Assembly: GCA_002633025.1 (NCBI GenBank)
Contig: NMRB01000206.1
Location: forward strand, 144,121 to 208,120
Reading direction: 5' to 3'
DNA: 64,000 bases
DNA from: Notospermus geniculatus
Lineage: Eukaryota; Nemertea; Pilidiophora; Heteronemertea; Lineidae
Shown: positions 12,796-25,070 of the stretch, piece by piece
Position numbering within the stretch: the first letter of the stretch is position 1
Layout: each line of letters starts with the position of its first letter
Made by a program: the position numbers and the translations under genes
Notes under the pieces: generated by a model
Database searches by the model: none
What the model was told of the DNA's origin: nothing
Seen by the model: only the letters and a program-made list of their open reading frames with translations

Positions 12796-14339
12796 TCTGC
12801 CCCCATCTACGCCCTGTGCGGCCGGTAGGCCTACGGCATCTACAACTCATCAAAAAGTGTTCATTTCGACAATGTGCTCGCCCCAACTTAGTGCCTGCCC
12901 ACGGGTACTTTTGACTTAGACATCAATAACAACAAATCTATCGTTGGTGTTCACTGTACATTTCCATGAATTCGGGATCCAAAACAACTTTCAATTCTCT
13001 CTCTTCATATTTTGTAAAGCTGTCGAACACATCCTCGACTTCTCGTGGATGCCAGACGACAGACACGAGAACGGGTTTTGCCCTGTTACCGTACTCAATT
13101 GGTATTATTACACGCGTGTTGAAGTGAATAAAGTGGTGTTGAAAATAAGAACCGAGAGTATTCTGAAGTCTGGCTGATTACAAATTGCTCTCGCCGAGTC
13201 CTTGGTACGTCATTCAAAATGTTTCGGTAGGACATCGGGATCTGTAAAGTTTGTGTACACATGGTACACTGCAGGGAACATTTTTCGATCCCAACATTCT
13301 GAATAAAAAAGGCACCTCTTTGAAAATGTTTGTACACTGCACAAAGAGTTTTTTCAACATGTCGTTCAAATGTTAGGCTAAAGACCAAAAGATCGTGTTG
13401 CTCAGTAATGTTGTTCAAATACTGGAAAAATTTTGCCCGTGTACACGCAGCTTAAGTCGACTGGTTCTCTATCCTTCCACAGTGCTTTAGCCACAGGAAT
13501 CGGAGAGGAAACCGGTGAACCAATGGATTCGCAAGGAATACCGAACAAAGTCCCTGCAGCTGGCGAAGTGCGACGGAAAAAATGCCTTCGTGATGGGTCA
13601 GAGCGCCGCAGGTGTCCATGCGCCAAAGACCAGAACCAGTCTAATCATGATTGTAACTGAGCTATTTTTAGAAACGGCTTCCCTGGTTTCCCGTGACGTC
13701 ATTATAAAAACAATCTGCAGACCGTTTTCGATGACTCGACAACTTGCCAATGTGGCCACGTTTTGTCTGCACTCCTCATCGCAGGCAGATCTGCTCAGCA
13801 GAAATTGGATGACGTATATTAGACTCTTTGTCACGTGGGACTAATATTACAAGAGATTCACGACCAGATTCATCATCAGTGCATTGTTTTTACGTTGTAT
13901 TTGCTCATTAGGTGGTATTGTGATTGGTTAGTTTTTGTCTTACCTCAATTGGTCCCGGCGGAAGCTTGTAGTTTTTAGGTACCAATTGTGCTACGGATCC
14001 GGGCAAACTGATTCTCGGGGTCTCCATCTGACATGCCTAACTCGTCAAGTTATGTTTCGATATCTTGCACAGATGATCAAAACATTTTTCGCGCGTTTTA
14101 TTTCCTAGTGCTAAGAGAAATAATAATCATCAAGAAATAATAGACAAAATTTCCTTGATTGAAAAAAGACATTTTGTCAACTTACAGATTGATTATTACC
14201 TGTTCTGGAGTCAACATAATTGCGACATCAAATTCTGTACTTGCTTTACAGTTTCTACACAAATTGGGCCAAAGTTAGATTGAAACCATGTAGACACATT
14301 CACGGTCATCTTTTGCTGGATCAGATCACGCATATGGTA

Positions 14340-14790
14340 GGCGAAGTGAATCATAAATGGGAATTATTGACTGTCATATATTCGAATTAATGTCTGGACA
14401 CACATTCGAATATATGACAATCAATAATTCCCACTTTACGGTTCACTTCGCCGACTGTGAATCGTTACATCCACTGAATTTGTGTCTAGACATTAATTCG
14501 AATATATGACAGTCAATAATTCCCATTTATTGACAGTCACTCAATATTTTATGACTGACAGTAATTCCTGTGATCTGATTGGTTGGATCGAACGAATTAG
14601 TGTCTGGACATAAAAATTCGAATATATGGCTGTCCATAATTCCCATTTATTGACAGTCACCAAGTATTTTCTGAGTGACAACAACTCCTGTACTGTGACT
14701 GGTTGGATCCAACGAATTAGTAGTGTCTGGACATAAATTCGAATATATGACCGTCCATAATTCCCATTTATGATTCACTTCGCCTACCAT
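14340..14790 (+). repeat. Mixed direct/inverted array of TTCGAATATATGACAGTCAA units (copy 1)
   Basis: At least four units of GTCTGGACAYAAATTCGAATATATGACAGTCAATAATTCCCATTTA-type sequence, in both orientations, bounded by TAGGCGAAGTGAATCATAAATGGGAATTATT and its inverse ATTCCCATTTATGATTCACTTCGCCTA. The whole is therefore one fold-back. Confidence 0.8.
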
Positions 14791-15919
14791 AGTCGTGAAG
14801 AACCTAACGGTGGTTGGGAAGGAATTAATACGTTAACGAATTTTGACAGAGGTCATGTTCACCTTGAGAAATGGTTTGTTAGTAACTGAGATTCATGGCA
14901 ATGACGGATTATTGCTTGCCCTCCCCCTCACACGGAAAGATAAGACACTCGTCCGTCTTCCTCATATAGACGTATGACAAGACTTTTGATTGATTACGAT
15001 AACTTTGCCGAAGAATTCGTGAGATGAGACTCTCGGTGAAGTCTCGCGTGAAGTGAACGTTGCACAATTAGCAATATGGAAATNTCATCATCATACTATC
15101 ATTTGAGCAACGTTTGTCTGTTTGTTTGTTTATCTGTTTGTTCCCTTACTCCTCCTGCGTCCTTGGGCCGACCTTCGCCAAACTTGGTGGGTGGATGTAG
15201 GTTGACCCCAGAATTGCCCTTGAGGGGTTCATTTTTGGGAAGGTCAAGGTCGTTGGGGTCAAAGGTCAAATGTTTGTTTTTCGGAGGTCCTTGGTCCCTT
15301 TGGGATGAAACTTGATAAATGTAGGCATATGCAGGTGAACCTCTGGATAGCAGACAAAGGTCGAACTGGGCAAAGGCCAAGATCAAAGGTCAAATGTACC
15401 GTAGCCTCTGCCCCATCTACGTCCCTGTGCGGCCGGTAGGCCTACGGCATCTACAACTCATCAAAAAGTGCTCATTTCGACAATGTGCTCGCCCCAACTT
15501 AGTGCCCGCCTACGGGTACTTTTGACTTAGACATCAACAACAACAAATCTATCGTTGGTGTTCACTGTACATTCCCATGAATTCTGGATCCAAAACAACT
15601 TTCAATTCTCTCTCTTCATATTTTGTAAAGCTGTCAAACACATTCTCGACTTCTCACATACGGATGCCAGACGACAGACACGAGAACGGGTTTTGCCCTG
15701 TTACCGTACTCAATTGGTATATTACACGCGTGTTGAAGTGAATAAAGTGGTGTTGAAAATAAAAACCGAGAGTATTCTGAAGTCTGGCTGATTACAAATT
15801 GCTCTCGCCGAGTCCTTGGTACGTCATAATGTTTCGCTAGGACATCGAGATCTGTAAAGTTTGTATACACTGGCAACATTTTTCGATTCCAGCGTTCAGA
15901 ATAAAAGGCACCTTCTTTG

Positions 15920-16341
15920 ACAATTGTGACTTTTTGCAAGTCTGGCGAAAAACGAAGAACGAAATACGAAATTGGACTTCACTTCAAGGATCTAATGTAT
16001 TTCTCGAGATGGCTGGTGCCACAAATAATCGCCTGCTGCAAGTGCGTCTTTTAGCGTATGACGCAAGACAGATAGAGCACGGTGTATAGACTCTATTACA
16101 CTTGGAAATTTATCTTTCGTTTCCACCGACTTCGTAGCTAGGAAGTGGAAATTTAAAAATTCAAGGTGCACCAAAACTCTCTCGATCTTACATGTACTTG
16201 ATGTGCTAAAAAAACGCTCTTGCAGCAGGGATATTTTATGTTACCAACCATCTCCTGAAATGCATTAGATCATGGAAATGAAGTAGATTCGTATTTCGTA
16301 CTTCGTATTTCGTCAGGTTTGCGAAAACTCACTATTGTTTG
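15920..16341 (+). mobile_element. Fold-back element of the TACGAAATACGAA family, insertion in copy 2
   Basis: Left ACAATTGTGAC...GCGAAAAACGAAGAACGAAATACGAAATTGG; right is its inverse, ending CGTCAGGTTTGCGAAAACTCACTATTGT. The middle has CGTCTTTTAGCGTATGACG and its inverse. The matching point in copy 1 (about 13330) has no insertion. Confidence 0.85.
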
Positions 16342-17369
16342 TTCAGTATGTATGTACACGTCACAAAGAGTTTTTTCAACATGTCGTTAAAATGTAGGCT
16401 AAGGACCAAAAGATCTTGCTATTCAGGAATGTTGTTCAAATATTGGAAAAATGTTGCCCGAGTAGGGCTTACATGCAGCTTAAGTCGACGGGTTCTCTAT
16501 CCTTCCGCCGTGATTTAGCCACAGGAATCGGAGAGGAAACCAGTCAACCAATAGATTAGCAAAATACCAAACGGAGGCTCTATATGGTCCCTGCAGCTGG
16601 CGAAGTGCGACGGAAAAAATGCCTTCGTGATGTGTCAGAGCGCCGCAGGTGTCCATGCGCCAAAGACTATAACCAGTCTATATTTTGTAACTGAGCTATT
16701 TTTAGAAACGGCTTCCCTGGTTTCCCGTGACGTCATTATAAAAAAACAATCTGCAGACCGTTTTCGATGACTCGACAACTTGCCAATGTGGCCACGTTTT
16801 GTCTGCACTCCTCATCGCAGGCAGATCTGCTCAGCAGATATTGGATGACGTATATTAGACTCTTTGTCACGTGGGACTAATATTACAAGAGATTCACGAC
16901 CAGAATCATCATCAGTGCATTGTTTTTACGTTGTATTTGCTCATTAGGCGGTATTGTGATTGGTTCGTTTTTGTCTTACCCCAATTGGTCCCGGCGGAAG
17001 CTTGTAGTTTTTAGGTACATGTGCTACGGGTGCTGATATCCAGGTAAACTGATTCTCGGGTTCTCCATCTGACATCTCTGACTCGTCCAGTTATGTTTCG
17101 ATCTCTTGCACAGATGATCAAAACATTTTTGGTGCGTTTTATTTCTTAGTGCTAAGAGAAATAATCATTAAGAAATAATAGACAAAATTGCCTTGATTGA
17201 AAAAAGACATTTTGTCAACTCACAGATTGATTATTAACCTGGTGTAGAGTCAACATAATTGCGACATCAAATTCTGTACATGCTTTACGGTTTCTACACA
17301 AATTGGGCCAAAGTTAGATTGAAACCATGTCACTGTCATCTTTTGCTGGATCAGGTCACGCATAGGCGA

Positions 17370-17798
17370 AGTGAATCATAATGGGAATTATTGACTGTCA
17401 TATACATGTATTCGAATTAATGTCTAGACACAAATTCGAATATATGACAGTCAATAATTCTCACTTACGGTTCACTTCGCCGACTGTGACTCGTTACATC
17501 CACTGAATTTGTGTCTAGACATTAATTCGAGTATATGACAGTCAATAATTCCCATTTATTGACAGTCACTCAATATTTTATGACTGACAGTAATTCCTGT
17601 GATGTGATTGGTTGGATCGAACGAATTAGTGTCTAGACATGAATTCGAATATATGGCTGTCCTTTAATTCCCATTTATTGACAGTCACTAAGTATTTTCT
17701 GAGTGACAGCAACTCCTGTACTGTGATTGGTTGGATCCAACGAATTAGTAGTGTCTGGACATAAATTCGAATATATGAATGTCCATAATTCCCATTTA
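17370..17798 (+). repeat. TTCGAATATATGACAGTC array (copy 2)
   Basis: Second copy of the array at 14340-14790, interrupted near its right end by the SINE. Confidence 0.8.
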
Positions 17799-18100
17799 TA
17801 AAAAAAAAGTTAAAGTTTGGGTTTATAGTCTGATATCAACAGCGGTAGAGGTGTCATCCGACTTTACACTTTAACCCCAGTCTATCCTGAAACCTTTCAG
17901 TAGAACTCAGATGAGCTGCTCATTCAGCGCTACAATCCGAGCACTTCCGACCGGTACCCATTTACAGTATACACCTGGGTGGAGAGAGGCCAGTGAGGCA
18001 AAGAGACTTGCGCAAAGTCTCACGCCCATAGTGGGATTCGAACCCGGGACCCTCTGACCGCTAGTCGGAGGCCCGAACCACTACACCACCGTGGCTCCCC
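17799..18100 (-). mobile_element. tRNA-derived SINE
   Basis: On the minus strand it starts GGGGAGCCACGGTGGTGTAG (A box), continues through GGTCCCGGGTTCGAATCCC (B box), a tRNA-unrelated body with CACCCAGGTGTATACTG and TGGGTACCGG, and ends in a poly-A tail seen as T/A runs at 17801. The empty site in copy 1 (CCCATTTATGATTCAC, about 14762-14777) gives its limits. The target duplication is at most a couple of bases. Confidence 0.9.
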
Positions 18101-18899
18101 TATGATTCACTTCGCCGACCATAGTCGTGAAGAACCTAACGGTGGTTGGGAAGGAATTAATACGTTAACGAATTCTGACAGAGGTCATGTTCACCTTCAG
18201 AAATGGTTTGTTAGTAACTGAGATTCATGGCAATGACGGATTATTGCTTGCCCTCCCCCTCACACGGAAAGATAAGACACTCGTCCGTCTTCCTCATATA
18301 GACGTATGACAAGACTTTTGATTGATTACGATAACTTTGCCGAAGAATTCGTGAGATGAGACTCTCGGTGAAGTCTCGCGTGAAGTGAACGTTGCACAAT
18401 TAGCAATATGGAAATGTTTGGTTAGCTGCCGATAGTTCCATCACGAAATAAAAAACAACACGCTGAAGATGGAATTGAATTTGATAATTTTTTCGGTGTT
18501 TTATTCATCTGGGTGCCTTTCAATTAGATTTCCACATTCCTTTAGCAAAGTTTAAAAGGAATCTGAGGTTTACAAAGAAATGGCTATGACGTGACATCGC
18601 TTTTCATTGTCGTTTAGGGTAAGTTTTCAGAACTTCCTGCTATAGATGCTCAGAATTTCACTAATGATTTTCCTGGTTCGTTTTCCAGCGTGCTCGATTT
18701 AAAAAAATGTTACCCGGAAAAACTGCTCCTGCACACGTTGGTTTCTGTTCACATATCAGTTTGTGGGTCGTTCTGATTTCCCCGACGCTCAATAGCAAAT
18801 AGGGAGGTTAAGATATGGTACGAGGACTTCAAATCGTTCTCAATTTGCAATCTCAGAAGTTGGTTCAGAAACAACCCGACTGACATGGCAAGCCGTTTG

Positions 18900-19170
18900 T
18901 CCAGTAATTCAAAAAACCAAGTTTTTTACTGAAAAACTTAGTTTTTATCAATTTCTACTTCGTATCTACGAAGTGGAAACGAAAGATAAATTTCAAAGTT
19001 TAATATACACCCTAACTCTATCGATCTATACGTCATACGCTAAAAGACGCTCTTGCAGCAGGCGATATTTGTGGTAACAACCATCTCCTGAAATACATTA
19101 CGTCATGGAAATGAAGTCCAATTTCGTATTTCGCACCGGTATTTCTTGTTTCGTCAGATTTGCGAAACCT
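18900..19170 (+). mobile_element. TACGAAATACGAA-family fold-back, partial
   Basis: Contains TCTACTTCGTATCTACGAAGTGG, GAAAGATAAATTTC, CATACGCTAAAAGACGCTC, CCATCTCCTGAAATACATTA and the end CGTCAGATTTGCGAAACC. The left arm is missing. Confidence 0.7.
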
Positions 19171-19544
19171 ACATGTAACTAATCTTACGTTAACAAACAC
19201 GTCCTAGTCGACTAGCATTAAAGACATTAACACATTAACATCACTGCATACAACTCGTGTAGAAAACTTCCCCAATCACGTATCTTCACGCACTCTGCTC
19301 GTATTACAACATGGTTTTTTTGTCTTGCCACTGACAATTCTAATCGATATCCGTCATTATCTGTCGCAATATCGATATCCGTGATTATCTATATTAAACC
19401 TCCAAGGGCAAACTGACAAGCAGAAGATGGTTTTACGCTCTGTGGGGCACACAATAATTCGAAACAGGATGCATCATAAAAAAGACATAATTATCATCTC
19501 CATACTGGCTTACCAGTCATCCAGCTGAAAGCTGGCGGCACTCG

Positions 19545-19960
19545 TGCAATTCATGTCTTTGAGATCTCGCAGACATGTTCTAAAAGCTAAATGCACACAC
19601 TTAGGGCTGTATGCATCAAACGACGATTATCTTGAACTAACGTTGAGCCACAGCTTTTCAATTGGTCAGGGCCGACCGCACAGAAAGTCCGATAGTGTTT
19701 TCGGTGCCTATCGGCAGTTTATAGTTTAATAGAAAATGCGTTATGATTAACTGCCGATAGGCGTCGGTAGCACTATCGGACTTTTTGTGCGGTCGGCCGA
19801 GGTCTGCCAGGGCATAATGTGACAATGGAAAATTTGTGGCTGAACCTGAGTTCAAGATAATCTTCTTTGGTGCATATAATATACGGCCCTCAAAGTCATG
19901 TGTCTGCGAGTGGAAATCGTGTCAGTGAACCGTGTCGCAGACATGCATAAGCCCTGAAGG
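19545..19960 (+). mobile_element. Palindrome of about 415 bp with a nested GGCCGACCGCAC element at its centre
   Basis: Outer arms: CGCAGACATG, AGGGCTGTATGCATC and GATTATCTTGAACT at the left match, inverted, CAGACATG, GGTGCATATAATATACGGCCCT and AGTTCAAGATAATC at the right. The centre (19668-19798) is a separate inverted repeat with ends AGGGCCGACCGCACAGAAAG and TTTTTGTGCGGTCGGCC. Confidence 0.75.
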
Positions 19961-20513
19961 TCGCTTTTTCACGCCGCCATTTCGCGCTGGCCTGTCAATT
20001 TCAGAAGCAAAAGGCAGTAACAAAAGATTTCTACCATTGAAAAAGTAGCATCAAATTTCTATGGCCTGTGAAATCGCCGCGTTTTGTCGACGTCGCTCTC
20101 CGCCACAAAAATCGCGTCAGTGGGTACAGGCCTTTAATCTCGAAGAGATGAGATAGTAGCACACATTGGTTTAGCTCACAGTATGGTTCGCAGAGATGCT
20201 CTTACTGGAGATCTCCGTATCTGACCTACAAACCAGCTTAGATCTCTCTGTGTTGCCATTTCAACATGACCGATTCTAGAGCAGATTGACATGTGACATG
20301 ATTGGCTCTATCAGGTACATGTAATCTAATGTAAAGCCGAGAAACCGGAGCTCCCGCAGAAAACCTGCTCTGTGAGGAAGTGTCGTCTTCTGTACCATTT
20401 GAAGCGTGGCTGCAACCTGGCATTGAACTCACGGGTAGCCATGGTACCGATGTTTCCCCTGTGGGACTTGTTAGCACAGCCCGTGTGCTGCTGGTCCATC
20501 ACACAAGTCTTTA

Positions 20514-20907
20514 GGGCCGACCGCACAGAAAGTCCGATTGTGCTACCGGCGCCTATCGGCAGTTAGTTATAACGCACTTCAGTGGCGGATCCAGGAGTGT
20601 TGCCCAACGGGGGGACGTGGAATGGGCAACCCCCATTCCCTGAGCCCCGACGGCGCGAAGCGCCGAAAATTTTTGGGTAAAAGTGCCGCCGGAAACGCGA
20701 TTTCCTGGCACCGGGGCAGGCCAAATTGAACTTTCTTTTTACTGAAAATCAGGGGTCTGATTATATGCCTTCTAAAACTTTTGCTGCTCGGCGGCTGAAC
20801 GGGGGGGGGGGCNNNGGGGGGGGGGGGGGTCCGCCACTGCCCCTTCCCATTTTAACGGCCGATAGGCACCGAAAACACTATCGGACTTTCTGTGCGGGCG
20901 GCCTTGG
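20514..20907 (+). mobile_element. Second GGCCGACCGCAC element, carrying a nested CAGTGGCGGATCC insertion
   Basis: Ends GGGCCGACCGCACAGAAAGTC and GACTTTCTGTGCGGGCGGCC as at 19668-19798, but the middle is split by a sequence with its own ends, CAGTGGCGGATCC (about 20580) and GGTCCGCCACTG (about 20840), of hAT-like appearance. A poly-G run with NNN at 20813-20815 marks a sequencing break inside the nested element. Confidence 0.75.
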
Positions 20908-21036
20908 TCCCTATGATTGAGACAGACAGTGCTAAAAATAATACTCTGGTTCTGTTTAAACCAGTGGTGTTTATTGGGCCAGGATTTCTAGGAAGGCGAA
21001 GGCAATGGTTACTGACAAACATTTGCATTTTCCCAC

Positions 21037-21164
21037 AGCAGGGATTTTCCCCTCGCTCCTCTTCCGTCATCCAATCACACACATGCAAACATGTAGTGGA
21101 TCCACTACATGCTTGCATGTGTGTGATTGGATGACGGAAGAGGAGCGATGGGAAAATCCCTGCT
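21037..21164 (+). mobile_element. Near-perfect 128-bp palindrome without spacer
   Basis: AGCAGGGATTTTCC... reads inward to the centre GTAGTGGATCCACTAC and back out to ...GGAAAATCCCTGCT, with one or two mismatches over 64-bp arms. Confidence 0.9.
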
Positions 21165-22348
21165 CCGGGGCGAGACCAAAGCCCTGGAATGGGAAGATGA
21201 GCATTTTGTGAATGACCAATGACGAACGCCGGATTCATCGATTGTGCGATATGATATTGAAAACATCATGAATTACATGATTTCAAAAGAGATGATTTTA
21301 ACATGACATGCGTGATATTCATGTATTCATCAAATCACTGGTGTTCGCTTTTTATTGCCAGCGTATTGATGCAAAAACACATAAATTAAGTGCAGGAAAC
21401 ATGAAGCAGACAAACACGTTTCACACAGCGCTTTTGTTTGCCTTCCCAACAGAATTGCTGCAGCGTCTGGTCATCAAGTTGCATATTTGATTGAACAACC
21501 CGATGGCAATATCAATAAAGACCCTAATAAAGGCGAATGATTGATCATTTTTAGAGTGCACCACAGGTGGTCATACGATGGTGACGCAGAGACACATTGT
21601 ATGCACATTCGATGCAATTAAGACATGTGCATTCAATCAATGTAACCCATGTCATGCCCGTTGCCAGGGGTTCAGTACATGTCATTTTTAAATGAGATCC
21701 GAAGCACGCGGCCTGTATTAAGTGGTCTTGAGAACACGTACCAAACACTTGACTTATTTTATTATTTCTTGTTTTTCAATTAGAGCCACGGCGGATTGAA
21801 TAAAAACTTTCTGTGACATGCAACTGCGCACTGGTGATTCTTCAGAGGGTCCATGAAAAAGCCCGGCATGCTGGCAGGAAATGCAGTGAAATATTGCGCC
21901 GTAGATTGTCCTGTTGGACGTTGACAAATGATGCACTTTGAGTTTAATGGCGACTTGCGATGATTTATCGCCGAGAAAACTCTCTCTCGAACACCATGAT
22001 TTGTAAGCTGCTATTTACAGTCATTTTTAAAGTCCACGACATTCTGAGCACTGGAGCAAAAATCGTCGGTCAGAATCCTACAGAAGTTTGGTTTCCTTTC
22101 AATCTTACTACCAATCTTGATAACAGTTGAGTGCGAACAAAACTTTTCGTACTGCATCGTCATGTTTTCATGTACATGTACTTGTATGTACACCTGTTAG
22201 GCTGAGCTTAGATTCTAGATATTTTTTTCTCAACCCTCGATAGGCCCTATAATATTTGTTGACCCAAAAAATTCTTATCGTGTTTTTACTTTCATGTCCA
22301 GTCACCCTTCAGTAACGCGGTTTCAGTCAGAAACGACGAAATTCTAAA
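21165..22348. other. Gene-free stretch
   Basis: No exon, RNA gene or strong repeat recognised. Short open frames lack known motifs. Confidence 0.5.
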
Positions 22349-22552
22349 GGGGATGTTCGTTTTCGTCACTTGAGGAATCTGAGTTGTGATTTTTGGGAAA
22401 ACGGAAAAAGCTATGCACTTGCAAATTGCAGGGATTATTTGTTGTGCTGTACAGAATAATCGCTGCAATTTGCAGCTTCATAGCTTTCTCCATTTTCTCA
22501 AGGATCACAACTCAGATTCCTCAATTGACGAAAACGAACAGCCCCTTTGGTA
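22349..22552 (+). mobile_element. Fold-back element of about 200 bp
   Basis: GGGGATGTTCGTTTTCGTCA...GAGGAATCTGAGTTGTGAT at the left and ATCACAACTCAGATTCCTC...TGACGAAAACGAACAGCCCC at the right; the inner arms (TGCAAATTGCAG / CTGCAATTTGCA) also pair. Confidence 0.85.
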
Positions 22553-23344
22553 CTTTTTCACTGACACACCAAAGTTAAGCATTTATGGGCCTCAATGAAT
22601 ACATGTACATGTACTTTACTGGATGCAGCTTCGTTACATACATGTAGAGTTGGTGGTGAAATTAGATTGAACGAAAACTAAACTTGCTGAAAGCCATCAA
22701 GTAGTTTTTGCTCCAGTGTCCAGAAAGTACATTGTAATTACATGTAAGTGGTGGGGCAGGGTCAAAGAGCTTTTTCACTGAAATGGAATTCTTCTTTCAT
22801 GAAGGGTTTTGTATTGAAATCAAATGAGTAGGCCTATCATGCGAGGTAGTACAGGGTGTCGCAGAAAAAATCTAAATCCTGAAATAAAGAGTTGATATGA
22901 CTGAGCCATGCGCTGAATGACAATAATCGTGAGAAGGCGGTTCGCCATGAATGGGGATCCTAGCTACGATAGAGGGCAGCACACCGAAACTAGACGCAAG
23001 GGCCCAACGCGCCGCGTAGCGGCCAACAGCGAAGCTAGCCAAAGACTTGTCACGGGTCAATCAATAGAACTGGACTACTCTGAATGCAGGGCAGCTGACT
23101 ACCATCCACATTCCCCTCCCAGTCACCAAAAATATCAACACCACAACTAACGTTCAAGACTACTGGATGATAATTAACTAATTATTAATACATAATTAGC
23201 CATGTGCTTGCCCGTCAGTGATACACTACAACTCTATGTAATTCAGCACTAATTGTCTGTTTTTACAACAGACATGTGTAATTCAATCATCAGACTGCTG
23301 TAGAACAAGTGATTTTATTTGACAAATCATATACAGTACATGTA

Positions 23345-23690
23345 CATGTATTAAGAAACTGAAATGACAAGAAATCCAAAGAACGAGAAAGCACAAAAAT
23401 TGACACACAAAATGATAAATATCAAGAAGTCAACTTCCAGAATCTTGCGAATTTTCGACCCCAACCGGGGTCTTCCTCGGGCACTTTTCAGTTGGAGAGA
23501 CCAGAAGACTGAGCTGAATCCCAAATAATGTATGTAGATCTGAAGAAACCTAGATCTACATGTACATTTGGGATTCAGCTCAGTCTTTTCTGGTCTCTCC
23601 AACTGAAAAAGAAGTGCCTGACAGGACCCCGGTTGGGGTCGAAAATTTGCAAGATTCTGGAAGTTAACTTCTTGATATTTTTGTCAAGTC
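23345..23690 (+). mobile_element. Inverted pair of the 'GACCCC-hairpin' repeat
   Basis: Two copies face each other: 23345-23520 on minus and 23565-23690 on plus. Each has CTCAGTCTTYTGGTCTCTCC, then GACCCCGGTTGGGGTCGAAAA, then AAGATTCTGGAAGTTRACTTC. Other copies at 30927-31165 and 32078-32190. Confidence 0.85.
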
Positions 23691-23790
23691 GCCGCTTATT
23701 CCGTCAGAAAACAGGAGGGGAACACTCACAGATGGGGAACACTGGCATATGTTACACCGGTAATACAGGCTGTGGTTCAAAAGATTAATG

Positions 23791-24574
23791 TTCTAGGCGA
23801 TCTTTCCTAATCGCTATTTCTATAGGTGTTTTTCTTTGCCTACTTCAGAAACAACGACCTTTCCATTGTCGCCACACCACGTACCCTTCGCCCCATTAAA
23901 AGTGTGTTACATGAACTCACTCTTTCCTTATTCATTATCGGTCCTTTAACTTGATTAGGTCTCACAATCGTATTATCGGAGCACAGAGGTCTCCTCGTTG
24001 CCACATCTTCAACATTCACACGAGTGGGATGCTCTCATTATCGTAGATTGATTGCGTAGTTATCTCTTTTCCACTAAAATGACTATTGTCTAATTTGCCA
24101 TTGTCTAATTTACTCTGTCTAAAATACCGTTGTCTAATTTACTTTTGTCTAATTTACCCGGATTCTTCAAAAAGGGTGTATAAGACTTAGACACGTGTAA
24201 CTTCGTCAAATGCATGGTGGAAGTGTGTGCATTTCGTGAAGCTGCACTATGCGTTATCGCGCGATGACCACCCTTTTTAATACGACCCTAATTTTCTAGG
24301 CGATCTTTCCTAATCGCTATTTCTATGGATGTTTTTCTTTGCCTACTTCAGAAACAACGACTTTTTCATTGTCGCCACACCACGTACCCTTCGCCCCATT
24401 AAAAGTGTTACATGAACTCACTCTTTCCTTATTCATTATCGGTCCTTTAACTTGATTAGGTCTCACAATCGTATTATCGGTGCACAGAGGTCTCCTCGTT
24501 GCCACATCTTCAACATTCACACGAGTGGGATGCTCTCATTATCGTAGATTGATTGCGTAGTTATCTCTTTTCCA
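23791..24574 (+). repeat. Direct duplication of 282 bp with a TTGTCTAATTTA-rich spacer
   Basis: 23791-24073 is repeated at 24294-24574 with about three differences. The spacer starts with five degenerate ATTGTCTAATTTACC units. The minus strand of each copy has an open frame of about 65 codons (VEDVATRRPLCTDN..., second copy intact), which I cannot assign. Confidence 0.88.
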
Positions 24575-25070
24575 TTCCTCGATATTGAAATGAATACCTC
24601 AGCTGCGAACTCCTGACGTAAATTGTCGAGTGATTGTTATTGATCAGTATACTTGCAACAGGTGAATCAGATTCTGTATGTGTCTAGTACTACACACCGG
24701 GGAGCTCGTCCATAACAGGAAACGCTTGGTGTGTAGTCAGTGCCGTTAAAATCCTCGGCAGATAAATTTTAAGCCAGCAGCACACCAGGCGATATCACAA
24801 GCGATTTAGTTGAAGGTTACTCGCCACCAATCTCCTCGCCTGCCACCGCGGACTAGTTCTCTCTTCCCAAAACTCTACCACTGTCTCCTCCTGCTCTGTA
24901 GTCCACTGTTCCATGGAGGCTCCCATTTTGGAAATCATGTGATATGAGCACGAATGCTGATTGGTTTTTCACGGACTCGCTTCTCGCCATCACCGCGTCC
25001 ACAGCACACGAGGCAATGTGAGGTACACCTGTGAGTGAACTCCAACACTACAGCATAAGCCACTGACCTA

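Larger units (their letters stand above)
12480..18415 (+). repeat. Large direct duplication (about 2.6 and 3.3 kb) joined at a single N
   Basis: Copy 1 is 12480-15083, copy 2 is 15085-18415, with N at 15084. Both begin TCATCATCATACTATC and end GCACAATTAGCAATATGGAAAT. Copy 2 is longer because of a fold-back insertion (about 15920-16341) and a SINE (17799-18100), both absent from copy 1. No gene is contained. Open frames in copy 1 (for example 13515-13844) are broken in copy 2. Confidence 0.92.

Noticed and set aside
13433-13844. Overlapping open frames of 75-109 codons
   Set aside because: The second copy of the same duplication breaks them with indels and they have no known motif, so no coding constraint is evident.
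17799-18100. tRNA gene on the minus strand
   Set aside because: A and B boxes are present, but the sequence continues into a SINE body with a poly-A tail, and no clean cloverleaf with anticodon arm could be read.
23791-24520. Zinc-finger-like minus-strand frame (CNTFNGAKGTWCG)
   Set aside because: The Cys spacing does not fit a known finger, there are no flanking exons, and the frame lies in a duplicated repeat.
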